A model generated the notes under the pieces. It was not told the origin of the DNA. It saw only the letters and a program-made list of their open reading frames with translations, and did not search any database. Made by a program: the position numbers and the translations under genes. A stretch of 64,000 nt of DNA from Palsa-1400 sp036501625 (GTDB taxonomy: Bacteria > Verrucomicrobiota > Verrucomicrobiia > Limisphaerales > Palsa-1400): assembly GCA_036501625.1 (NCBI GenBank), contig DASXZY010000088.1, forward strand, positions 124,001-188,000. The letters run 5' to 3'. Below, piece by piece: positions 8,358 to 16,863 of the stretch; within the stretch, counting starts at the first letter, position 1, and each line of letters begins with the position of its first letter.

Positions 8358-8852
8358 ATGCGAACGGCAATTTACCCAGGCAGCTTCGACCCCCTGACCA
8401 ATGGCCATCTGGACCTTATCCAACGCGCCGCCAAGTTGTTCGACCAAGTCATCGTTGCCGTGGCCAGCAATGAAGGCAAAAAGCCGCTCTTCTCCCTCAA
8501 GGAGCGACTTGACCTGGTCAAACAGTCCCTGGGCGACTTTCCCAACGTCCGGGCCGATTCCTTCGACACGCTGCTCGTCGATTATGCCGAAAAACAAAAA
8601 GGGCAGGCCATCATCCGCGGCCTGCGCGCGGTTTCGGACTTTGAATTTGAATTTCAGCTCGCCTTGATGAATCGTAAGTTGAATGGGCAAGTGGAAACGA
8701 TTTTTATGATGCCAAGAGAGACCTACACTTTCCTCAGTTCGCGGATCGTTAAAGAAATCTCGCGCCTGGGCGGGCAGGTGGATTGTTTTGTCCCGGCGCA
8801 TGTCCGGGCCGCGCTGGCCCGGAAATTCGGAAGGCCCAATAGCCACAGCTAA
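8358..8852 (+). CDS. coaD: Pantetheine-phosphate adenylyltransferase
   Basis: 164 residues, the normal CoaD length. It catalyses the fourth step of coenzyme A synthesis, ATP plus 4'-phosphopantetheine to dephospho-CoA. The nucleotidyltransferase motif TNGHLDLI lies at about 16-23 after YPGSFDPL, and the second ATP motif TFLSSRIVKEISRLGG near 125-140. I chose ATG 8358 (MRTAIYPGSF) since the family begins there; the frame is open 14 codons upstream without family similarity. It heads a same-strand run with yceD, rpmF, plsX and fabH. Confidence 0.95.
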   Translation: MRTAIYPGSFDPLTNGHLDLIQRAAKLFDQVIVAVASNEGKKPLFSLKERLDLVKQSLGDFPNVRADSFDTLLVDYAEKQKGQAIIRGLRAVSDFEFEFQLALMNRKLNGQVETIFMMPRETYTFLSSRIVKEISRLGGQVDCFVPAHVRAALARKFGRPNSHS

Positions 8853-8860
8853 TTGTCCCT

Positions 8861-9340
8861 ATGCCGCTGCAAGTCAACATCCGACATTTGGAAGACCATG
8901 ACGTCCGGTTGCAGGGCGAATTGCCCGCCGAGGAATTGGACTTGGGGAATACGGACGAATTAGTCCGGGTGCGCCTTCCTTTGCGCTACGACTTGACGGC
9001 CCAATTGGTGGGGGAGGGGATTCTGGTGCAAGGCCGGATTGAATTGGCGCTGGACTGCGACTGCGCCCGATGCCTCAAGCCTTTCCAGTACCACCTCGAA
9101 ATCAATGATTGGACAGCCCATCTTCCGCTGGAAGGCCCTGAAAGGGCCGCCATTAAAGATGATTTGGCAGACTTGACGCCATACCTGCGCGAGGATATTC
9201 TGCTTGAGTATCCGCAACATCCGTTGTGTGAGGCCGGTTGCGCGGGGTTGCCCAATCGTGCCAATGAACATGAAACGAAACGCGCCAGCCAGACGGGAAG
9301 TTCGTCTGCCTGGTCTGAACTGAATAAATTAAAATTTTAA
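8861..9340 (+). CDS. yceD: YceD/DUF177-family protein
   Basis: 159 residues. DUF177 proteins are linked to 23S rRNA accumulation and are nearly always encoded before rpmF. Visible are the opening VNIRHLEDHDVRLQGELPAE, the central ALDCDCARCLKPFQYHLE with its Cys pair, and a C-terminal region with EYPQHPLCEAGCAGLPN and the ending WSELNKLKF. The usual C-terminal CxxCG box is degenerate here. It starts 8 bp after coaD and ends 12 bp before rpmF. Confidence 0.9.
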   Translation: MPLQVNIRHLEDHDVRLQGELPAEELDLGNTDELVRVRLPLRYDLTAQLVGEGILVQGRIELALDCDCARCLKPFQYHLEINDWTAHLPLEGPERAAIKDDLADLTPYLREDILLEYPQHPLCEAGCAGLPNRANEHETKRASQTGSSSAWSELNKLKF

Positions 9341-9352
9341 CACAGGACATAT

Positions 9353-9541
9353 ATGGGAGTTCCCAAACGCAAGCCTTCACATAGCCGCCAGCGCATGCGC
9401 CGGGCCTATAATAGCACCATGAAGGTGCCTCAATTGAGCATCTGCCCGCAATGCGCGGCCCCTTGCGTCCCGCACCGTGTGTGTCCTGCCTGCGGCTTTT
9501 ACAAGGAACGGCAAGTTATCACTGTCAAAGTGGCCGCCTGA
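9353..9541 (+). CDS. rpmF: Large-subunit ribosomal protein bL32
   Basis: 62 residues starting MGVPKRKPSHSRQRMRRAYN, the conserved basic N-terminus of bL32, followed by the zinc-binding CPQCAAPCVPHRVCPACGFY. Four cysteines in two CxxC pairs show this is the zinc (C+) form. A Shine-Dalgarno-like AGGA at 9344-9347 lies 5 bp before the ATG. Its place between yceD and plsX is the widespread bacterial arrangement tying ribosome assembly to fatty acid and phospholipid synthesis. Confidence 0.97.
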   Translation: MGVPKRKPSHSRQRMRRAYNSTMKVPQLSICPQCAAPCVPHRVCPACGFYKERQVITVKVAA

Positions 9542-9590
9542 CCGGCTTTCCTGGGCGCGCAAATGACCCCTCGTTCGCGCCCATGTCACT

Positions 9591-10613
9591 ATGCGAATTG
9601 TCGTGGATGTCATGGGCGGCGATCACGGCGCCGAGACTATTATTGACGGCGCCCGCCTGGCCCTTCAATCCAGCACTTCCATCACTCAACTGGCCCTCGT
9701 TGGGCGCTTGGCCGACATCGAGGCCGGCATGAAACATACCGGCTGCCGCGATCCGCGCGTGACTATCGTTCCGGCCAGCGAGGTCCTCAACATGGATGAC
9801 AAGCCCGTCGAGGGCCTGCGCCAAAAGAAGGATTGCTCGGTCTTGCGCGCCGTCGATCTGCTTAAGGACGGCTTGGGCGACGCCATGATTTCATCGGGCA
9901 GCACGGGCGGCATTGTGGCCGCCTGCGTCCGGCATTTGCGCCGGCTGCCGGGCGTGGACCGGCCGGGCATCGCGACAATCATTCCGGCGCCAAAGAATGA
10001 ATTTGTGCTGCTGGATTCCGGCGCGTGCGTCGAATGCAAGCCAGCCCACCTCCTTCAATTCGCAATCATGGGCAGCATCTATTCGCGGGAAATCCTCGGA
10101 TACAAAAATCCGCGCGTCGGCATCCTGAGCAACGGCAAGGAGCCTAACAAAGGCACCGAAATCACCCAGGAAGCAAGCGGGCTTTGCAAAATGGCGGACA
10201 TAAACTTTATCGGGTTCGTCGAAGGCCACGATCTCTTCAACAACGAAGTGGATGTCGTGGTTTGCGACGGGTTTGTTGGCAATATCGTCCTCAAGACGCT
10301 GGAAAGCTTTGCCAAGGGAATGGGCAGTTGGATCAAGGAAGAAATTTACAAGAACCCCAAACGCATCCTTGGCGGCATGTTGGTCAAAAATGCTTTGGGC
10401 GCGATCAAGCGGCGCATGGACCCCGACCGTTTCGGCGGCGCGCCTCTGCTGGGGCTGAACGGCACCATTTTTAAAGCGCACGGCTCATCCGGCGCGGTGG
10501 CCATCGCCAATGCCATTGGCGAATGCGCCAAGGCACTTCAACATCGCCTCAATCAAATGATTGCCTCCGAACTCGCCAAAGCAAACGCCCACGCCAGCGC
10601 CGCCAAGCCATGA
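9591..10613 (+). CDS. plsX: Phosphate acyltransferase PlsX
   Basis: 340 residues. It converts acyl-ACP to acyl-phosphate, the donor for PlsY in phospholipid synthesis. Hallmarks are the start MRIVVDVMGGDHGAE, the ISSGSTGGIVAACV loop, RPGIATIIPAP and the terminal region LLGLNGTIFKAHGSSGAVAI. The protein is cytosolic and membrane-associated. Its stop overlaps the fabH start as ATGA (10610-10613), so the two are translationally coupled. Confidence 0.97.
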   Translation: MRIVVDVMGGDHGAETIIDGARLALQSSTSITQLALVGRLADIEAGMKHTGCRDPRVTIVPASEVLNMDDKPVEGLRQKKDCSVLRAVDLLKDGLGDAMISSGSTGGIVAACVRHLRRLPGVDRPGIATIIPAPKNEFVLLDSGACVECKPAHLLQFAIMGSIYSREILGYKNPRVGILSNGKEPNKGTEITQEASGLCKMADINFIGFVEGHDLFNNEVDVVVCDGFVGNIVLKTLESFAKGMGSWIKEEIYKNPKRILGGMLVKNALGAIKRRMDPDRFGGAPLLGLNGTIFKAHGSSGAVAIANAIGECAKALQHRLNQMIASELAKANAHASAAKP

Positions 10614-11644
10614 AGTTGTCATCCAAAAAATTCAAAAATCCCCGCGCCCGCCATAATTTCCAGGGGCGCACATGTTCAATTCTGTCGGTCGGCTCTTATG
10701 TTCCCGACCGCGTTCTTTCCAATGCCGATCTGGAAAAAATGGTCGATACCAGCAACGAATGGATCGTCACCCGCACTGGGATCAAGGAGAGGCGCATTTC
10801 CGCCCAGCACCAGGCCACGTCCGACCTCGCCGCCAAAGCCGCCCGTGTTGCCATGGAACGCGCCAAAGTCGCCCCCGAAGAGGTTGACTTGATTATCCTG
10901 GCGACCATCACGCCCGACATGCCGTTTCCCTCCACCGCCTGCCTGGTGCAGGAAAAAATCGGCGCGGTCAATGCGGCCGCTTTCGACATCCAGGCCGCCT
11001 GTTCCGGCTTCATTTACGCGCTGGAAATCGGCCAGCAGTTCATCATGTCCCGCACCTACGACACCATCCTGGTCATCGGCGCGGAAAAACTTTCCTCCAT
11101 CATCAATTGGCAGGACCGCAATACGTGCGTGCTTTTCGGCGATGGCGCGGGCGCGGCCATCCTGCGCAACCGGCCCGAAGCTCATGGATTATTGACAGCC
11201 TGCATGGGCGCCGATGGCGGACGGGCCGGCCTTTTATGCATGCCAGGCGGCGGATCGGCCATCCCGCCCACCCACGAAAGTGTCGCGGCCGGCCTGCATT
11301 TTCTGCGCATGGATGGCAAGGAGACTTACAAAAACGCCGTGACCGCCATGCAAACGGCCGCCGAAGAGGCGCTGCGCCGTTGCGAAGTCGATATTTCGCA
11401 AATCCAATGCATCATCCCGCATCAGGCCAACCAGCGGATCATCGATGCCGTGGCCGAGCGCTTGGGCGCCAAGCCGGAGCAATTATTCGTCAACCTGGAA
11501 AAGCACGGCAACACCTCCGCCGCTTCTGTGGCGATTGCCCTGGATGAAGCCGTGCAAACCAAGCGCATTCAGCGCGGCGACTTGGTCTTGATGATCGTCT
11601 TCGGCGCTGGCCTGACTTGGGGCGCGGCAGTCATTGAGTGGTAA
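10610..11644 (+). CDS. fabH: Beta-ketoacyl-ACP synthase III
   Basis: 344 residues. It starts fatty acid chains by condensing acetyl-CoA with malonyl-ACP. The catalytic triad is visible: C131 in DIQAACSGFIYALEIG, H271 in IIPHQANQRI and N301 in KHGNTSAAS. The start overlapping the plsX stop (ATGA) is preferred; the open frame extends 29 codons into plsX without meaning. It has an N-terminal extension of about 20 basic residues (KLSSKKFKNPRARHNF) before the usual beginning ILSVGSYVPDRVL. fabD, often next, is absent; an unrelated secreted-protein gene follows after 97 bp. Confidence 0.96.
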   Translation: MKLSSKKFKNPRARHNFQGRTCSILSVGSYVPDRVLSNADLEKMVDTSNEWIVTRTGIKERRISAQHQATSDLAAKAARVAMERAKVAPEEVDLIILATITPDMPFPSTACLVQEKIGAVNAAAFDIQAACSGFIYALEIGQQFIMSRTYDTILVIGAEKLSSIINWQDRNTCVLFGDGAGAAILRNRPEAHGLLTACMGADGGRAGLLCMPGGGSAIPPTHESVAAGLHFLRMDGKETYKNAVTAMQTAAEEALRRCEVDISQIQCIIPHQANQRIIDAVAERLGAKPEQLFVNLEKHGNTSAASVAIALDEAVQTKRIQRGDLVLMIVFGAGLTWGAAVIEW

Positions 11645-11741
11645 GCGCTGTGCGGCAGGAAAAACGCTGACGATCGCGCACATCGTCCATGGAGTTAAGG
11701 AAAGAACATCCGCCATGCCAAACAGGGCACAACATTAGCCT

Positions 11742-13712
11742 ATGAAAAGAGCGGCCGCCGTGAATCACGCCTGTTTCGCAGCGTTGGGCATTCTTGCTTT
11801 TGTGTTCGTGGCTGGATGGCAGGCCCTCGCCGCGCCTCTCACAGTCAATCTCGCCGGCGGGTTCACCAACCAAAGTTACACCATCACTTACAACGATGGA
11901 AGCTACGATGACGTCAACGTTAGCGCAACATTCTCTCTATCATTAGCTCCCTCCACACCGGCTTATAACGTAACAAATTTCACCAGTTCGTCAGCGCAAG
12001 TGAATGGAACGATTCATGTATGGGGCAGTGCGACGCACAACGCCCCTGGGCCGGTCAATACCGCAGATTTCGACAATATCTATAATTACAATGCGCTTCC
12101 TGCCTCCGTTGTGATTGCCTACGAGGGCAAAACAGGCCAGGGCGGCATTCAAAGCATCACTTGGCAAATCGCGACTTCGCGCAGTCAAGACAACGCCGTC
12201 CCATATTACCTGAACTATTCTGGACCGTCTCAACCGCTGTTGCTCTATATCTCGTTGCCATCTCCATTCTGGTACACTCAAGACCAGGAATACTATGATT
12301 CCAGCCTTGCAGTAACGGTGGCCGGACAGCAAAACGTGTCGAGCGCGTTGGTTGGCACCGTCAGCGACACGGCCAGCGGCAAACTCCTGCCAGGAGCTTA
12401 TTTGAGTTTTGGCGGGGTTGTTCAAGCCGCCGACGGCAACGGGGCGTTCAGTTACCAGAATATCCCTGCGAATGCCTACCAACTCATTGTTACGAATTCG
12501 GGCTATGCTTTTTACTCCAGGATCATCACGATTCCAGCCTTTGCCATTCTGCACGACAACGTTCATTTGTTTCCTGAGACCAACGTCATCACATTTTGCC
12601 ATGAGCCTCCCGATAATTCCTTGGTCGGTCATGTCTTTCTGTCGTTGACTGCATCGACGGGGGTCAAGGCATACTATGGATTCTACCCGGCTGCCTCCAA
12701 AATTGCGGGACCTGGCTATGTGAATGACGACGAAAACATGCCATGGGACATTGCGATTTCCTACCCGTTGACACAAACGCAATACTTGGCTGCGGCAAGA
12801 ACGATCACGATTGACCTGGCTTCGCCCCCGCTCTACACCCTGGCTGGTTTCAATTGCATGGCGTGGGCCGCGAAGGTAGCCTCCGCGGTCGGCGTCATCT
12901 TGCCACCTTATAAACTGGGTGGGATCATCCCCTCTGATTTGGCATTCGGCGATTCGTTGATCAATCTTGGTGCGGGGGCAACTTACAACGGCGGATTGGT
13001 GGTTCTCAATAGCGGACAATTCTCTAGCTCGAGTATGGATGGGCCGGTCTTTTTTGACTTAAGCCCCTCGCCTTACGATTTTGATTACGCGGGAATCGAG
13101 GCGGTCGGTCACACGAATGCCTCGAATTTGGCCACCAATCTTGGACTCCAATTGAATCACCTCAACCTCGGCGCCCTCAACGCCAATACTGCCACTGGCA
13201 TCCTGTTCACCCTTGCTGGCGTCGATGTGACGAAGGCGTTGGTATCGATGAACTGGGGCGATGGGTCGGCGTTTCTGGAGCAGTCGCTGACCTTGTCACA
13301 CATTTATGCCAATGGCAGCTATAATGCCAATTTGCTGGTCATTGATGACGGGGCCGTCCATTCCTACGACTTCAGCGTGATTGTTTCCGCAGCGGCTGGG
13401 TCCGTTTCGAATATTCAAGTGGCGCCATTTCCGCCGGTTAACTCACTGAACCAAGGGCTTAGCCCCGCCAGCGCAGTTCCAAATTACCCGCTTCCCCTGG
13501 CGCAATCCATTTCGTTCAGCACGAATGGTCACGCGCAAACCACCTTTATCGGGGCGGCTGGGGAAACGTATGAAATTCAGGCCTCAACAAATCTGAGCCA
13601 AGGTTTCACGACTGTCACCAACCTCACCGCAGGAACAAATGGAATTTTCAACTTCGACGATCCCAATGCGTTTCGCAACAGCTGCGGTTTCTATCGTGCG
13701 GCTCTGCAGTGA
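11742..13712 (+). CDS. Large secreted protein with carboxypeptidase-regulatory-like, permuted papain-like and PKD-like domains
   Basis: 656 residues. Sec signal (about 1-30, GILAFVFVAGWQALAAPL), a beta-rich N-terminal domain, a carboxypeptidase-regulatory-like beta sandwich (about 203-268, ALVGTVSDTASGKLLPGAYL), then a segment with GHVFLSL (H297), YYGFYP and NCMAWAAKVA (C372). Histidine before cysteine in this setting resembles permuted NlpC/P60-LRAT papain folds. A PKD-like domain follows (about 470-555, VSMNWGDGS) and the C-terminus carries a YEIQASTNLSQGF...FYRAALQ module common in Verrucomicrobia secreted proteins. Domain borders are by eye and the hydrolase idea is inference. There is no obvious operon partner. 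Confidence 0.72.
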   Translation: MKRAAAVNHACFAALGILAFVFVAGWQALAAPLTVNLAGGFTNQSYTITYNDGSYDDVNVSATFSLSLAPSTPAYNVTNFTSSSAQVNGTIHVWGSATHNAPGPVNTADFDNIYNYNALPASVVIAYEGKTGQGGIQSITWQIATSRSQDNAVPYYLNYSGPSQPLLLYISLPSPFWYTQDQEYYDSSLAVTVAGQQNVSSALVGTVSDTASGKLLPGAYLSFGGVVQAADGNGAFSYQNIPANAYQLIVTNSGYAFYSRIITIPAFAILHDNVHLFPETNVITFCHEPPDNSLVGHVFLSLTASTGVKAYYGFYPAASKIAGPGYVNDDENMPWDIAISYPLTQTQYLAAARTITIDLASPPLYTLAGFNCMAWAAKVASAVGVILPPYKLGGIIPSDLAFGDSLINLGAGATYNGGLVVLNSGQFSSSSMDGPVFFDLSPSPYDFDYAGIEAVGHTNASNLATNLGLQLNHLNLGALNANTATGILFTLAGVDVTKALVSMNWGDGSAFLEQSLTLSHIYANGSYNANLLVIDDGAVHSYDFSVIVSAAAGSVSNIQVAPFPPVNSLNQGLSPASAVPNYPLPLAQSISFSTNGHAQTTFIGAAGETYEIQASTNLSQGFTTVTNLTAGTNGIFNFDDPNAFRNSCGFYRAALQ

Positions 13713-13817
13713 TGCAGCCGAGGCGTGACTGAAGCGGATTGTTGTCTTGAATCTTTATGAATGACGGCCGACGCCTCCGCGAATTGATTTGCCGATCAAG
13801 CGCATTTCCGCCTTTCG

Positions 13818-14456
13818 TCAATCCAGGTGGATGATGCCTCTTTGGAGGGCGGTGGTGGCGGCTTGCGTGCGGTCGTTGACCCTCAGCTTCGCCAGGATGT
13901 GCCCCACGTGCAGTTTGACTGTGACTTCGGCGATGGTCAGGTCGGCCGCGATTTCCTTGTTGCTGCGGCCGCGCACAATCAGTTCCAGCACCTCGATTTC
14001 CCGCGAGGTCAGTTCAGGATGCATCAAGCGTTCCGCCAGCCGCGTGCCCACGGCGGGAGAAATGCAACGCTCGCCAGCATGGACGGCGCGGATCGTGTCA
14101 ATCAATTCATTTCGCGCGGCCGTCTTCAGAAGATAAGTGCGCGCGCCTGCCTGCAAGGAACGGTAAATGTCCTCTTCCCCGTCGTGCGTCGAAAGCATGA
14201 CGATGGCCGCCGTGGGAAACTCAGAGCAGATGGCCCGGGTCGCCTCCAATCCGCTGATGCCCGGCAATTTCAGGTCCATTAAAACAATGTCCGGCCGATG
14301 CTGTCGGTAAACGGTGATGGCCTGCTCGCCGGAAGACGCCTCCAATTCAACCGCCATGTCCGCCTCGACGTTGATCGACCCGGCCAATCCCATGCGCACC
14401 ACGAAATGGTCATCGACCACCATGATGCGAATCCGTTCTTTAGCGCTGCTCGACAT
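13818..14456 (-). CDS. NarL/LuxR-family response regulator
   Basis: 212 residues. Receiver domain with acidic pocket VVDDH (about 13-17), phospho-acceptor D61 in DIVLMDLKLPG, T in MLSTHDGEE and K in YLLKTA. The C-terminal helix-turn-helix reads ELTSREIEVLELIVRGRSNK and continues through IAEVTVKLHVGHILAKLRV. It lies 17 bp downstream of the histidine kinase and is its likely partner in a DNA-binding response. Confidence 0.94.
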   Translation of the reverse strand: MSSSAKERIRIMVVDDHFVVRMGLAGSINVEADMAVELEASSGEQAITVYRQHRPDIVLMDLKLPGISGLEATRAICSEFPTAAIVMLSTHDGEEDIYRSLQAGARTYLLKTAARNELIDTIRAVHAGERCISPAVGTRLAERLMHPELTSREIEVLELIVRGRSNKEIAADLTIAEVTVKLHVGHILAKLRVNDRTQAATTALQRGIIHLD

Positions 14457-14473
14457 TTAATACTCCCCCCCGT

Positions 14474-16603
14474 TCAGGCCGCGGGCGCCTCCTCATGTGG
14501 TTCAAGTTCGGCCTCGGCGGCCGACGCTTCCCGTTCCGCGACTTCGACCACGATCTCGGTGCCGCGTCCCGGCACGCTGTTGATGGAAAAAGCGCCCCCA
14601 ATTTTTTCGCTGCGTTCGCTCATGTCCAGCAACCCAAAATGCCCGCCATACACGGCCAGGTTCTTTCCTATGACAAATCCGCGGCCATCATCATTCACGC
14701 GCAACTGGACTTTCTCCGGCTGGTAGGCCAGGCGGATTTCGATGTGGGTGGCCTCGGAATGTTTGAGCGCGTTAGTCACGGCTTCCTGCGCGATGCGCAA
14801 CAAATGGTTCTCTACTTGCATGGGCAGCTTGTGCTGGGCGCCGCTTGTTTCCACGGAGATGCGGACGTGCGTGCTGGCGGCCATCAACTTGGCGACTTCG
14901 GACAGGGCCGTCGGCAGGTTGTTGTTTTCCAGCAAATGCGAGCGCAAGTCCCACACAGAGCGGCGCGCTTCAAAAAGGCTGCGCCGGGTCATATTGCGTG
15001 CCAGGTCAAGCATCTGGCGGGCGACGCGCGGAGCGTCATCAAACTGCGCGGCGACGGTTTCCAGTTGGATCGTGATGGCCACCAATTCCTGTTCCAAGGT
15101 GTCGTGAAATTCGCGCGCGATGCGGGTGCGCTCTTCCAGCACGGCCTCGCGCCGGAGCTTCTGTTGAATAATGGTCGTTTGTTGGCGCACCTTGCGGTCC
15201 AGCGCGAAGACCCAGGCGAAGCCCGCCAGCAGCACCACGCTCATGATGCCCAGCATCCAGAGCAAGCGCGAAAGCGTCCACCAAGGCGGATTGGTGATAA
15301 CGGTTACGTCGCTGGAGGAGCGGAGCAGCAATTGAAACGCCTCCGGCCGGTATTCCAGCGAGGGATTCCAATTCTCCACCGGCTGCGCCAGGCACACACC
15401 TGTCAATTCTAATTCGCTCCCGTTTTGCAGGGCCGCGAACCGGCTGTCGGCTTTAGAGGCGTTGAGGTGCGCGTTAAGGATTAAATTCTCCGCTTCCAGC
15501 ACCAAAATCTGGTCGCCCGCCCTCTGAATTCGGTTCATCAGCTTCCCCCGCAATCGCACCAGCAGCGTGTCGTAATCTTCGGAGGGCAATTGGTCGATCC
15601 TGACCGCCATCGGCGCCGGTTCGGCTTGATGCCCAACGACCTTGAAAATGGCGTCGTCCAACACCGGCGCGTATTGGCCCAAAACGGGAAAGCCTGCGAC
15701 CTCCACCACGTCCCCCGGCGACACCGGGTTGGCCTGTCCGCATTTGACATACAGGCTGGCCCCGCCGTCTTGGATAAACAGCGAGTTCTCCTTCTGCTCA
15801 GTCACGACGCCTTTGACTTTGATGCGCCTCCCGTAGTAGCCCTCGGAATTGAACTGCAACATGCTGGCCAGAGGCACCTCCGCAATATCTCCGGGCGGCG
15901 GAACTTCCACGATGATATTCGATACGCCGGTCACACTGAGATAGGGAGCGCGCAATTGCCGCTTGCGATTGAACCGCGTCCGGCAGACGCCCTGCACGCG
16001 CACCGTCGCGCAAATGAGCTTCTCAGGTTCGGCCCCCTCAAAATCGCCAACCAGGGCGGTCAGCCGTTGGCCGTCCACCATCAAATCCAATCGCGTCCGT
16101 TCTTTCGTCACAGGGATGACAGAGCGCACCTCGCCCTGGACCTCCACCCATTGGCTATCCTCTTTGCCGCTGGCCAGCGATTCATAATCGACGCGCCGGG
16201 GAGCTGGCAACGCCGCCCGTCCAAGCACCGTGACGTGGCGTGCGAATACCATCGGAACGTAATCGCCCGGCTGGGTGGGGCCGTCGATTTCCACTTCATC
16301 GCCAGCGCTGACATTGGTGCCTTCTCCCAATTTTATGTAAATGCCCTCGGTCTCGTCTTGCAGGAACAATCCGACATCCGCCCTCGCATTGCAAAACGTC
16401 ACAATGCCGCGCAACCGCACTGGATAGCCTTCGGCCGCTTGCGTGGGGGAGATTCCCCGGACTTGCCGGACAGTGGTTAGAGGGGAAGGGCTTGCCGCCG
16501 TCTGTGCCTCGGCCCGGTTGGACATCGAAAAAAGCAGCCCTCCCAGCAGGGCCGCCTGCAACGCGGATGGTGACGCGGCCCGCCTGAAGTCGAAAGTGTT
16601 CAT
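14474..16603 (-). CDS. Sensor histidine kinase (HisKA_3 type) with two periplasmic OB-like repeats
   Basis: 709 residues from ATG 16603, which puts a signal-like segment (SALQAALLGGLLFSMSNRAEA) at the N-terminus. The periplasmic part has two similar beta domains (about 45-140 and 240-340), each with a GIVTFCNARADVGLFLQDE or GVVTEQKENSLFIQDGGASL strand pair, like OB-fold modules. A transmembrane helix (WMLGIMSVVLLAGFAWVFAL) precedes the kinase core with phospho-accepting H500 in REFHDTLEQELVAI. The HATPase has NDDGRGF and GLLDMSERSEKIGG boxes. A short Ala/Glu-rich tail ends it. Ligand unknown. Confidence 0.88.
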   Translation of the reverse strand: MNTFDFRRAASPSALQAALLGGLLFSMSNRAEAQTAASPSPLTTVRQVRGISPTQAAEGYPVRLRGIVTFCNARADVGLFLQDETEGIYIKLGEGTNVSAGDEVEIDGPTQPGDYVPMVFARHVTVLGRAALPAPRRVDYESLASGKEDSQWVEVQGEVRSVIPVTKERTRLDLMVDGQRLTALVGDFEGAEPEKLICATVRVQGVCRTRFNRKRQLRAPYLSVTGVSNIIVEVPPPGDIAEVPLASMLQFNSEGYYGRRIKVKGVVTEQKENSLFIQDGGASLYVKCGQANPVSPGDVVEVAGFPVLGQYAPVLDDAIFKVVGHQAEPAPMAVRIDQLPSEDYDTLLVRLRGKLMNRIQRAGDQILVLEAENLILNAHLNASKADSRFAALQNGSELELTGVCLAQPVENWNPSLEYRPEAFQLLLRSSSDVTVITNPPWWTLSRLLWMLGIMSVVLLAGFAWVFALDRKVRQQTTIIQQKLRREAVLEERTRIAREFHDTLEQELVAITIQLETVAAQFDDAPRVARQMLDLARNMTRRSLFEARRSVWDLRSHLLENNNLPTALSEVAKLMAASTHVRISVETSGAQHKLPMQVENHLLRIAQEAVTNALKHSEATHIEIRLAYQPEKVQLRVNDDGRGFVIGKNLAVYGGHFGLLDMSERSEKIGGAFSINSVPGRGTEIVVEVAEREASAAEAELEPHEEAPAA

Positions 16604-16863
16604 GCCGCTAAAGTGCCAGAATTCGCCCCCGACTTCAACGCAAGAGGAAAAGTCTGAGGTGATAACCCGCATGGCGGCTCACCTTCTCAACAACCTGGCG
16701 AGGGGTCAACCAAGCACTCAGGCTAATAAAAACCTATACTAAAGGCGTACTTCAAACCAAACCATTTAATTTCGTGACAATTTTCCGGGAACGAGGCAAG
16801 ATGATTCAAATCCAATATGCAAGTTGGCAAAACATATCGAATCGCCGAACAACACTCGACAAT

